Below are positions 6,495 through 12,787 of a DNA stretch of 16,340 bases, in pieces (positions within the stretch are counted from its first letter, which is position 1; the number at the start of each line of letters is the position of its first letter). Location: NCBI GenBank assembly GCA_002422345.1, contig DIUL01000219.1:3996-20335 (forward strand), in the 5' to 3' direction. This stretch comes from Acetobacteraceae bacterium UBA6159. GTDB taxonomy: Bacteria; Pseudomonadota; Alphaproteobacteria; Acetobacterales; Acetobacteraceae. The position numbers and the translations under genes are program-made. Under the pieces are notes generated by a model. The model made no database searches, had not been told where the DNA came from, and was given only the letters and a program-made list of their open reading frames with translations.

Positions 6495-8117
6495 ATGGCC
6501 GATGCGTTCGACTACATCGTGACCGGCGCCGGATCAGCCGGTTGCGTGGTCGCGTCGCGGCTGTCGGAGTCGGGCAAGTATCGTGTCTTGTTGCTCGAAG
6601 CCGGGCCGCCCGACACCAACCCCTGGATCCATATTCCGCTGGGTTTCGCCCGCACCTATGTCAATCCGAAGGTGAACTGGAAGTTCGAGACGGCGCCGCA
6701 GCCGCAGTTGCAGAACCGGCAGCTTTATCTGCCTCGGGGCAAGACGCTGGGCGGATCAAGTTCGATCAATGGCATGGTCTATATTCGCGGACATCATCGT
6801 GACTACGACGAATGGCGCCAGCGGGGTTGCGTTGGCTGGGACTGGGACTCCGTCCTGCCTTTTTTCCGCAAGGCCGAGGATCAGGTGCGCGGCGCGGATG
6901 AGTTCCACGGGGTTGGCGGGCCGTTGCACGTGTCCGACCAGCCGAGCAAGTTCGAGCTGGCGGAGGCGGCCTTGCAGGCGTGCGTGGAGGCGGGGATCCC
7001 CCGCAATCCCGACTTCAATGGCAAGGACCAGGAGGGCTGCGGCTACTACCAGACCACGACGCATAACCGCCGCCGCTGGAGCGCCGCGCGGGCCTATCTG
7101 GAGCCTGCGAAGGGGCGGGCGAACCTGGAAATCCGCACCGGAGCGCATGCGACGAAGGTGCTGATCGAGAACGGGCGCGCGGTCGGCGTCGAATATCAAT
7201 CCGCGCGCGGGCGGGAAGTGGCGCATTGCCGGGGGGAGGTCGTCGTCTCGGGCGGCGCCTTCGGGTCACCGCAGTTGCTGCAACTCTCGGGCCTGGGGCC
7301 GGCGGAGCATCTGCGGGACATGGGGATCGAGGTGGTACGCGACATGCCGGCCGTCGGAGCCAACCTGCATGATCATTTCAACACCAACCTGAACTGGCGG
7401 ATCAGCAAGGCGATCACGCTGAATGATCTGGAACGGAGCTGGCCGAAGAAGATCTCGGCCGCTTTGCGTTATGCGCTGTTCCGGTCGGGTCCGATGGCGA
7501 GCAACGGGATCCACGCAGGCGTGTTCACGCGGTCAGACCCGCGCCTGGAACGGCCCGACCTGCAGATCAACATCTTCGAATGGAGCACGCTGGAGCGCAG
7601 CAAGGACAAGGTGACGCCGCACCCCTTCCCCGGCTTCACCCTGATGCCGGTGCATCTGCGGCCGGAGGGGCGCGGGACGGTGCGCCTCGGTTCACCCGAT
7701 CCGTTGGCCCCGCCCAAGGTGCTGTTCGATTACCTGCGCACGGAATACGACGTGCGGGCGTTGTTGTCGGCGATCCATCTGTGCCGGACGATCGCGGCGC
7801 AACCGGGGTTGAAACCCTATATCGTGGAGGAGATTACGCCTGGCCCGAGCGTGACCTCTGATGACGCCCTGACCGACTTCATCCGGGCCACGGGGGTGTC
7901 GAACCAGCACCCCACGAGTTCCTGCGCCATGGGCACGGGGCCGAACACGGTCGTCGATCCAAGGTTGCGGGTGCATGGGATCGAGGGGCTGCGGGTCGCG
8001 GATGCCTCGGTCATGCCGGTGGTCGTGGGCGGCAATACGAACGCGCCCACGATCATGATCGGGGAGAAGGCGGCGTCCATGATGCTGGAGGACGTTTCGG
8101 CCCGCATGGCGGTGTGA
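6495..8117 (+). CDS. GMC-family FAD-dependent oxidoreductase (choline dehydrogenase-like)
   Basis: A 540-residue flavoprotein that oxidises an alcohol to an aldehyde or acid. The dinucleotide fold is at the N-terminus (YIVTGAGSAGCVVASRL, with GAGSAG at 11-16, and LLLEAG). GMC signature 1 is PRGKTLGGSSSINGMVYIRG (80-99) and signature 2 is GGAFGSPQLLQLSGLG (253-268). The catalytic region NQHPTSSCAMG provides His472, and GGNTNAPTIMIGEKAA (512-527) supplies the second active-site position as Asn, as in choline oxidase-like members. The start at 6495 has a perfect AGGAGG; the frame is open far upstream, but that part is antisense to comM. No signal peptide is seen, so it is probably cytoplasmic. 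Substrate is unknown: choline, a polyethylene-glycol-like or aliphatic alcohol, or a sugar are all possible, and no betaine aldehyde dehydrogenase is adjacent. Confidence 0.9.
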   Translation: MADAFDYIVTGAGSAGCVVASRLSESGKYRVLLLEAGPPDTNPWIHIPLGFARTYVNPKVNWKFETAPQPQLQNRQLYLPRGKTLGGSSSINGMVYIRGHHRDYDEWRQRGCVGWDWDSVLPFFRKAEDQVRGADEFHGVGGPLHVSDQPSKFELAEAALQACVEAGIPRNPDFNGKDQEGCGYYQTTTHNRRRWSAARAYLEPAKGRANLEIRTGAHATKVLIENGRAVGVEYQSARGREVAHCRGEVVVSGGAFGSPQLLQLSGLGPAEHLRDMGIEVVRDMPAVGANLHDHFNTNLNWRISKAITLNDLERSWPKKISAALRYALFRSGPMASNGIHAGVFTRSDPRLERPDLQINIFEWSTLERSKDKVTPHPFPGFTLMPVHLRPEGRGTVRLGSPDPLAPPKVLFDYLRTEYDVRALLSAIHLCRTIAAQPGLKPYIVEEITPGPSVTSDDALTDFIRATGVSNQHPTSSCAMGTGPNTVVDPRLRVHGIEGLRVADASVMPVVVGGNTNAPTIMIGEKAASMMLEDVSARMAV

Positions 8118-8122
8118 TGGCT

Positions 8123-8200
8123 GACCCGTGGCCGGGGTGCCAATCGGTCGTGGATGGCCCGCCTGCGCGGGCCATGACGGGTTGGCACCGGCCATGGGTC
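8123..8200. repeat. Large nested intergenic palindrome (REP-like)
   Basis: The gap between the convergent GMC and dapB genes is almost entirely one imperfect palindrome. The innermost stem is perfect: TGGCCCGC (8155-8162), loop CTGC, GCGGGCCA (8167-8174). Outside it, GGTGCCAA (8136-8143) pairs with TTGGCACC (8182-8189), then GGCC with GGCC, and GACCC (8123-8127) with GGGTC (8196-8200), with small bulges between. It begins 6 bp after the GMC stop and ends 20 bp before the dapB stop. There is no T-tract. It may end or protect both transcripts, or be a mobile REP-type element. Confidence 0.75.
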
Positions 8201-8220
8201 GCAACCAAGGCCAGTAGGGA

Positions 8221-8994
8221 CTACATCCCCAGTACGTCCATCATCGAATACAAACCCGGCTTCCGCCCGGCCGCCCATAGGGCCGCGCGGACGGCGCCCG
8301 TCGCGAAGGTGCGGCGGTCGAAGGCACGGTGCGTCAGCGCGATGTGTTCCGTGCCCGAGGCGAAGATCAGCGTGTGCTCCCCCACCACCTGGCCGCCACG
8401 CAGGGCCGCGAAGCCGATGGCGCCGGTCTTGCGGGCGCCTGTGTGGCCGTGGCGGCCGCTTTCCATCACGTCTTCCAGCTTCTGGCCGCGGCCCTTGGCG
8501 ACGCCTCGGCCCATGCCGATGGCGGTGCCCGAGGGCGCGTCGACCTTCTGGCGGTGATGCATCTCGACGATTTCGGCGTCGTATTGTTCGGCCGGCAAAG
8601 CGGCGCCCATCCGTTCGCAGAGCGCCAGGACCAGGTTGACGCCGGCCGAGAAGTTGGAGGCGTAGACGACGGGGATGGACCGCGCTGCGACCTCGACCGC
8701 GGCTTCATCGGCCAGCGACAAGCCGGATGAGCCGAGGATCCAGGCCTTGCCGGATGCCGCCATCAGGGAGGCGGTGGCCTGGGCGGTGGCCGCATTGGTG
8801 AAGTCGATGACGACGTCGGACACGGTGGCGAGTTCGGTGATGCCAGGAAACAGGCGCGCGCCCGCCGGTGCCGGGTTGGCGGTGCCCGCTCGGCCGATGC
8901 CGCCGGAGAGGGTGGCGCCGGCGGCGGGGACTTCCTCGGCCAGAAGACGGCCCATCCGGCCGGTGATCCCGGCAATGCCGATGCGTTGGGTCAT
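8221..8994 (-). CDS. dapB: 4-hydroxy-tetrahydrodipicolinate reductase
   Basis: DapB reduces 4-hydroxy-tetrahydrodipicolinate with NAD(P)H in the diaminopimelate/lysine pathway in the cytoplasm. The 257 residues fall in the normal range of about 250-275. The N-terminal Rossmann fold has IGIAGITGRMGRLL (GxxGxxG at 9-15). The catalytic stretch is EMHHRQKVDAPSGTA (144-158), with H147 and K150 acting in catalysis and substrate binding. ASNFSAGVN (112-120) and the ending KPGLYSMMDVLGM are also canonical. The nucleotide-site segment reads LGSSGLS (88-94) where many DapB proteins have GTTG. The ribosome site before ATG 8994 is weak. The gene stands alone, convergent with the GMC gene and with a short palindrome upstream. 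The dapA-superfamily gene 4.5 kb away is not obviously its partner. Confidence 0.94.
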   Translation of the reverse strand: MTQRIGIAGITGRMGRLLAEEVPAAGATLSGGIGRAGTANPAPAGARLFPGITELATVSDVVIDFTNAATAQATASLMAASGKAWILGSSGLSLADEAAVEVAARSIPVVYASNFSAGVNLVLALCERMGAALPAEQYDAEIVEMHHRQKVDAPSGTAIGMGRGVAKGRGQKLEDVMESGRHGHTGARKTGAIGFAALRGGQVVGEHTLIFASGTEHIALTHRAFDRRTFATGAVRAALWAAGRKPGLYSMMDVLGM

Positions 8995-9070
8995 GGGGTT
9001 GTCCGTTGGTGGGGGTGTGGCCCGGGGGGATATTTTCGGGGGATCGGTCCGGGGTGGGTGCTGGGGTTGG

Positions 9071-9091
9071 TCCCCGGCACAAGGCCGGGGA
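9071..9091. repeat. Short palindrome of the 'ATGACGG' intergenic type
   Basis: TCCCCGGC (9071-9078) and GCCGGGGA (9084-9091) form a perfect 8-bp stem around ACAAG and are followed by TGACGG. It lies in the 207-bp spacer between dapB and the MmgE/PrpD gene. The hairpin-plus-ATGACGG layout is the same as in the core of the 8123-8200 palindrome. A competing stem pairs GGTCCCC (9069-9075) with GGGGACC (9102-9108). Nothing else is recognisable in 8995-9201. Repeats of this kind are dispersed in many alphaproteobacterial genomes. Confidence 0.6.
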
Positions 9092-9201
9092 TGACGGAAA
9101 TGGGGACCGGGGACGACGAGATGGCGCGCGCAGGGATTACATGATGGAGCGCGGCGAGGACGTGGGGGGGTGTGACGAAGGGCCGTCCCACCCCCTATCC
9201 T

Positions 9202-10569
9202 CTACCCCGCGCAGAGCGCCATGATGCCGCGGACGTCGGGCTGGGCTTCCAGCTTGCCGATTTCGGCGATCAGGGCGTTGGCGGAATTGCCACCCAGGAT
9301 CGGTTCCACCAGGGAGGCGAATTTCTCCTCCAGCCGACGCCCCTGATCCGCCGTGTCCGCCGCCGGGATGCCGGCGTCATGGCGCGCGGTCACCTTCGAG
9401 CCATCGTTCAGCGTCAGTTCGATCTCGGCGAAGGTGTTCGGGATGCCGGTGCGGAAATCCAGTTCCACCCGGTCGCGGATCGCAACCAATGTCGGGTCGG
9501 CGGCGACTTCTTCCGAGTAGGTCGAAAGACGGCTCGTATCCACACCCGCCAGCCCCATCGCGGTCGCGAGGCGCAGGGAGAACTTCGCCTCCAGCCCCGT
9601 CTTCGGTGCCGGAATGTTGCAGATGCGGTCGCAGGCTTCTTCGAGTTGCACGCGGATCGAACCGATCCGGTCCGGCGTCAGCCCGTGCGTGTCACGCAGC
9701 TTGCGCGCGGCCTCGATCGAGGAATGCACCATGTAGCAGGCGGCGTGATACTTGAAGAGATTGTTGCGGATGTACCAACCTTGCGGCGGGGTCTCCAGCG
9801 CCTTTTCCGGATTGAAGTCCGGGCTGTGCGTCTTGGCGAAACCCTGGGCGCATTCGACGACATCCGCGCGGGAGGTAAAGCCGCGCGCGGCGAGCTTGGC
9901 TGCCATCAGCCCGTGATAGGACGCCTTGCCGGCATGCAGCGGCTTGCACATCGTACCGAACATGGATTTCAGGCCGGCCGCCTGGGTGCCGGCAATGCCG
10001 AGCGCGATGGCGGTTTTCTCGGGGTCGAGACCCATGAGATGGGCGCAGGCCGCGGCGGAACCGAAGCTGCCCACCGTCGCGGTGGCATGGAATCCGAGCA
10101 CGTCGTAATGGCCGGGCGCCATCACCTGGCCGATGCGGCATTGCAGCTCATAGCCGGCGACGAAGGCGGTCAGGACCTCGGCGCCGGTCGCGCCCCGTTC
10201 CTCGGCCAGCGCCAGCAGCGCGGGCAGGATAGCGACGGTCGGATGGCCCGGCATCGCCAGGTTCACGTCATCGTAGTCGAGCGCGTGGGCGGCCGAACCA
10301 TTGACGATCGCCGCAGCCGCGGGCGGCAGCTTCACGCCATGGCCCATGATGGTGGCGGAGCCCTTGCCGCCCTGCTCCTGCATCTCGGCCAGGAGGATTT
10401 CGGTCAGTTCCTCCTTGGCGCCGGCCAGGGTGCAGGCGACGTAGTCCAGCACGCATTGGCGGGCCCAGGCACGGATGTCCTCGGGGATGTCTTCCAGCCG
10501 CAGGGCACAGGCCTGTTCGGCGAGCTTGCGTGTCAGACCCTGGCCGGGGATGTCGGTGATCGCGTTCAT
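9202..10569 (-). CDS. MmgE/PrpD family protein
   Basis: A 455-residue member of the superfamily that includes 2-methylcitrate dehydratase (PrpD) and cis-aconitate/itaconate-forming decarboxylases. The length is typical. Family landmarks are HALDYDDVN (95-103), the GHPTVAILPALLALAE helix start (108-123), GYELQCRIG (139-147), the GFHATATVG motif (159-167), the LHAGKASYHG segment (211-220) and KYHAACYMVH (273-282), followed by a smaller C-terminal domain. A good AAAGGA lies upstream of ATG 10569. The gene sits 18 bp after an enoyl-CoA hydratase gene on the same strand, so the two are probably one operon. No prpB or prpC is adjacent, so the methylcitrate cycle is not indicated. A dehydratase, isomerase or decarboxylase step on a hydroxy- or carboxy-acid is the reasonable guess; the exact reaction is unknown. 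Confidence 0.9.
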   Translation of the reverse strand: MNAITDIPGQGLTRKLAEQACALRLEDIPEDIRAWARQCVLDYVACTLAGAKEELTEILLAEMQEQGGKGSATIMGHGVKLPPAAAAIVNGSAAHALDYDDVNLAMPGHPTVAILPALLALAEERGATGAEVLTAFVAGYELQCRIGQVMAPGHYDVLGFHATATVGSFGSAAACAHLMGLDPEKTAIALGIAGTQAAGLKSMFGTMCKPLHAGKASYHGLMAAKLAARGFTSRADVVECAQGFAKTHSPDFNPEKALETPPQGWYIRNNLFKYHAACYMVHSSIEAARKLRDTHGLTPDRIGSIRVQLEEACDRICNIPAPKTGLEAKFSLRLATAMGLAGVDTSRLSTYSEEVAADPTLVAIRDRVELDFRTGIPNTFAEIELTLNDGSKVTARHDAGIPAADTADQGRRLEEKFASLVEPILGGNSANALIAEIGKLEAQPDVRGIMALCAG

Positions 10570-10587
10570 GGCACGTTTCCTTTGGGT

Positions 10588-11376
10588 TCAGCGCCCTTTG
10601 TAGACGGGTTTCCGCTTTTCGTTGAACGCCAGGATGCCCTCCCGGCGGTCATCGGTGGGGACCATGCGGTTATAGGCCTCGATCTCGAACATCATGGCGC
10701 TGTGCAGGTCCATCCCGATGCCCATGTTGACCGAGTGCTTGATCTGCCGCGTCGAGATCGGGGCGTTGCCGGCGATCGTCGCCGCCGTTTCCAGCACGTC
10801 ATCCATCAGGGAGTCGACGGTACAGAGCTTGTTGACCATGCCCCAGTCATAGGCGTCCTGGGCGGAGAACGGCTTGCCGGTCAGCAGTATCTCCTTGGCG
10901 CGCCTGGTGCCCACCGCGCGGGGCAGGTTCTGCGTCCCTCCCGCACCGGGCATGATGCCGAGTGTGACCTCGGTAAGGGCGAAGCGGGCGGTGTCGACGG
11001 CGTAGATGAAGTCGCAGCAGAGCGCCATTTCCATCCCGCCCGCGAAGGCGTGGCCGTTGACAGCGGCGATCACGGGCACCGGGCAGCCGACGATGGCGCG
11101 GACCGCACGCTCAAAGATCAGATGCTGGTCCTGCCACTGCTCATCCGTCATGCCCTTGCGCTGTTTCAGGTCTCCGCCGGCGCAGAAGGCGCGTCCGGCC
11201 CCGGTCAGCACGATGCAGCGCTGGGCGCGCGGATCGGCGCAGAACCCGTCGAAGGCATCGAGCAGGTCGATGCCCATCTGGGTGTTCATCGCGTTCAGCG
11301 ACTCCGGCCGGTTCAGCGTCACCAGGGCCGTGTGTTCGCGGGGGTGCGTGATCGTGATCGTCTCGTAGGTCTTCAT
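10588..11376 (-). CDS. Enoyl-CoA hydratase/isomerase family protein
   Basis: A 262-residue crotonase-fold enzyme that acts on CoA thioesters in the cytoplasm. The oxyanion-hole segments are visible: AFCAGGDL (63-70) and GHAFAGGMEMAL (108-119). Both acidic residues used by classical hydratases are present, E116 in GGMEMAL and E136 in TEVTLG, followed by the PGAGGTQNLPR signature (143-153). Hydration of an enoyl-CoA is therefore more likely than a dehalogenase or decarboxylase activity, though specificity cannot be read. The C-terminal helices (SARQ-like region, then FNEKRKPVYKGR) match the family ending. Its ATG overlaps the stop of the serine hydrolase gene by 4 bp (ATGA), which implies translational coupling. 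The MmgE/PrpD gene follows 18 bp later. Confidence 0.92.
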   Translation of the reverse strand: MKTYETITITHPREHTALVTLNRPESLNAMNTQMGIDLLDAFDGFCADPRAQRCIVLTGAGRAFCAGGDLKQRKGMTDEQWQDQHLIFERAVRAIVGCPVPVIAAVNGHAFAGGMEMALCCDFIYAVDTARFALTEVTLGIMPGAGGTQNLPRAVGTRRAKEILLTGKPFSAQDAYDWGMVNKLCTVDSLMDDVLETAATIAGNAPISTRQIKHSVNMGIGMDLHSAMMFEIEAYNRMVPTDDRREGILAFNEKRKPVYKGR

Positions 11377-12485
11377 TCCATCGCCTGCATGATCAGTCGG
11401 GTGAATGTATCAACCGCGGCCGGGTCGATCCAGCGCATCACCGCGACCAGGTCCTGCTCCGGCGCGACCCAGGTGATGTTGCCCCCCGCGCCCGAGGCGA
11501 AAAAGCTGCCGGCGGGCGCGCTGGCATAGCGCGTGGCGCCGGTGTTCAGCCACCACAGCAGCCCATAGTTCGGGTTCAGCGCGCAGGGTGTCAGCGATTC
11601 CGCAACCCAGGACTCGGGGATGATCCGCTTTCCGTTCCAGTCCCCGCGCCGCAGCATCAGCAGGCCGATGCGCGCCTGGTCCTCGGCATGGATCAACACC
11701 CCGCCGCCCCAATGCGTGCCGCCCGAGACGCTTTCGACCATTCGCCCATCGACCTCGACCGAGGATGTCCGGTAGCCGTGCCACGACCAACTGTCCGAGG
11801 CCCCGATCGGGCGCATGATCCGTTCGGCGAAGACCTCGGGCAGCGGGCGTCGAAAGACGCGCAGCAGCGCCAGCGCCAGCCGGTTCACCCGCACATCATT
11901 ATATTCCCAATGCGTGCCGGGCGCCTTCAAGGGACGGGCATCGCCCTTCCGACCGCGGCCTTCGACGGCCAGGCTGCGGTTGCGGTCGATCTGGTCGGAC
12001 TTGCCGAACAGCTCCCCTTCCCATTCCGACGTGTTCTGCAGCAGATGCCGCCAGGTGATGGCGCCGTTGTGGTTGCCCTCGAACCCGCCATCATCGACCA
12101 GCCGACGCACCGGATCGTCGAGGTCCGGGATCAGCCCGTCCATCACGGCGATGCCGGCCAGCAAAGACAAATAGCTCTTGGCGGCCGAGAAGGTGAAATC
12201 CACCTGGTCCGTGTCGCCCCAGGTCGCGATCTTGTAGCCGCCGCGCAGGATCAGCCCGTTTGCCGGCCCGCGCGGGCGAATCGGGCCCAGGATTTCGTTG
12301 AACGGCGGCTTCTCGAAAAAGCCGCTTTCCAGATGGAGTCGCAGGTCATAGGGCCAGGGCACCTCGTTCTCGGTCGCGAAGCGGGCGCCTTCCTCCAGCC
12401 ACATCCAGTTCATGCCGGCGTCGTCGGCCCGTGCCTCCGGCCAGGGGGCTGGATCAGCGGGCGGAACGATCGGTTTCAGGTGCAT
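11373..12485 (-). CDS. Serine hydrolase, beta-lactamase/class C fold
   Basis: A 370-residue protein of the beta-lactamase-related serine hydrolase family (esterases, amidases, D-aminopeptidases). The nucleophile motif SxxK is SAAK (100-103) in DFTFSAAKSYLSLLAG. The second motif, usually YxN, reads YND (195-197) within HWEYNDVRVN. A KTG-like site may be HWGGG (258-262), and the C-terminal strand is GAGGNITWVAPEQDLVAVMRW. No signal peptide is visible, so it is probably cytoplasmic and not a secreted antibiotic resistance enzyme. The start was placed at 12485, where CGGAG precedes the ATG; a frame reaching 12584 adds 33 low-complexity residues. It is the first gene of the operon with the enoyl-CoA hydratase and MmgE/PrpD genes, and may cleave an ester or amide substrate feeding them. 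This pathway role is inference. Confidence 0.87.
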   Translation of the reverse strand: MHLKPIVPPADPAPWPEARADDAGMNWMWLEEGARFATENEVPWPYDLRLHLESGFFEKPPFNEILGPIRPRGPANGLILRGGYKIATWGDTDQVDFTFSAAKSYLSLLAGIAVMDGLIPDLDDPVRRLVDDGGFEGNHNGAITWRHLLQNTSEWEGELFGKSDQIDRNRSLAVEGRGRKGDARPLKAPGTHWEYNDVRVNRLALALLRVFRRPLPEVFAERIMRPIGASDSWSWHGYRTSSVEVDGRMVESVSGGTHWGGGVLIHAEDQARIGLLMLRRGDWNGKRIIPESWVAESLTPCALNPNYGLLWWLNTGATRYASAPAGSFFASGAGGNITWVAPEQDLVAVMRWIDPAAVDTFTRLIMQAME

Positions 12486-12652
12486 GGCGGGCTCCGGGAT
12501 TGCCGGGGGACTATGGCGCAGCGTGGGACGGGCGCAAGGCGGGGCCGCCAACCGGCCGGATCGCCCGCCAAAACGGAGCACCATATCGGCTTTTGACGCT
12601 ACGGTTCGTTTCCGTTTCCGCCATGATATGACAATTCAGCATCATTCCAAAC

Positions 12653-12668
12653 TGTGACCAAAATCACT
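12653..12668. promoter_or_regulatory. CRP/FNR-family-like operator upstream of the sheath operon
   Basis: The 16 bp TGTGACCAAAATCACT match the classical CRP consensus TGTGA-N6-TCACA at nine of ten informative positions. It lies about 120 bp before the sheath ATG and just upstream of a candidate -35 element, where an activator could sit. Which regulator binds is unknown; in alphaproteobacteria several Crp-Fnr members use similar half-sites. Confidence 0.45.
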
Positions 12669-12672
12669 TGTA

Positions 12673-12701
12673 TTGGGGCAAAGTGCCGCATAGGATCATA
12701 T
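12673..12701 (+). promoter_or_regulatory. Weak candidate promoter for the sheath operon
   Basis: TTGGGG (12673-12678) and TCATAT (12696-12701) are separated by 17 bp, the ideal sigma-70 spacing, but each hexamer matches the consensus only partly. It lies just downstream of the CRP/FNR-like site, as expected for an activator-dependent promoter. Other overlapping choices exist, such as CATAAT at 12702-12707. Confidence 0.25.
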
Positions 12702-12787
12702 CATAATGGTTTGGGAACAGTCCGGCCGAACGATCCGCGCCGGCGCGAGCACGCTGCCATGAAACCGCAATAAAGGGGGATACAGCC

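Larger units (their letters stand above)
12623..12704. repeat. 9-bp inverted repeat flanking the candidate operator
   Basis: ATGATATGA (12623-12631) and TCATATCAT (12696-12704) are exact reverse complements, 64 bp apart. They flank the CRP/FNR-like site roughly symmetrically. The right arm overlaps the candidate -10 element, so a factor binding both arms could repress the sheath operon. Chance is possible in AT-rich sequence. Confidence 0.45.
12486..12787. other. Divergent intergenic region between the serine hydrolase and sheath genes
   Basis: A spacer of about 300 bp with no convincing gene. The part next to the hydrolase is GC-rich, but 12595-12715 is clearly more AT-rich than the rest of the window. 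It holds a CRP/FNR-like palindrome, a 9-bp inverted repeat and a weak promoter candidate (listed separately). It should carry the promoters of both divergent operons. A GGGGG tract at 12776-12780 is the ribosome site of the sheath gene. Small frames crossing it have no recognisable product. Confidence 0.7.

Noticed and set aside
9172..11529. Very long plus-strand open frame (785 codons)
   Set aside because: It is antisense to the MmgE/PrpD and enoyl-CoA hydratase genes, whose motifs are intact. The translation is rich in Gly, Arg, His and Gln with no family pattern, as expected for a GC-rich shadow frame.
11373..12485. Serine hydrolase as an antibiotic-resistance beta-lactamase
   Set aside because: There is no signal peptide, the YxN and KTG motifs are atypical, and the operon partners are metabolic.
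11688..12596. 302-codon plus-strand frame over the serine hydrolase
   Set aside because: It is antisense to the hydrolase, which has its SxxK motif and a good ribosome site.
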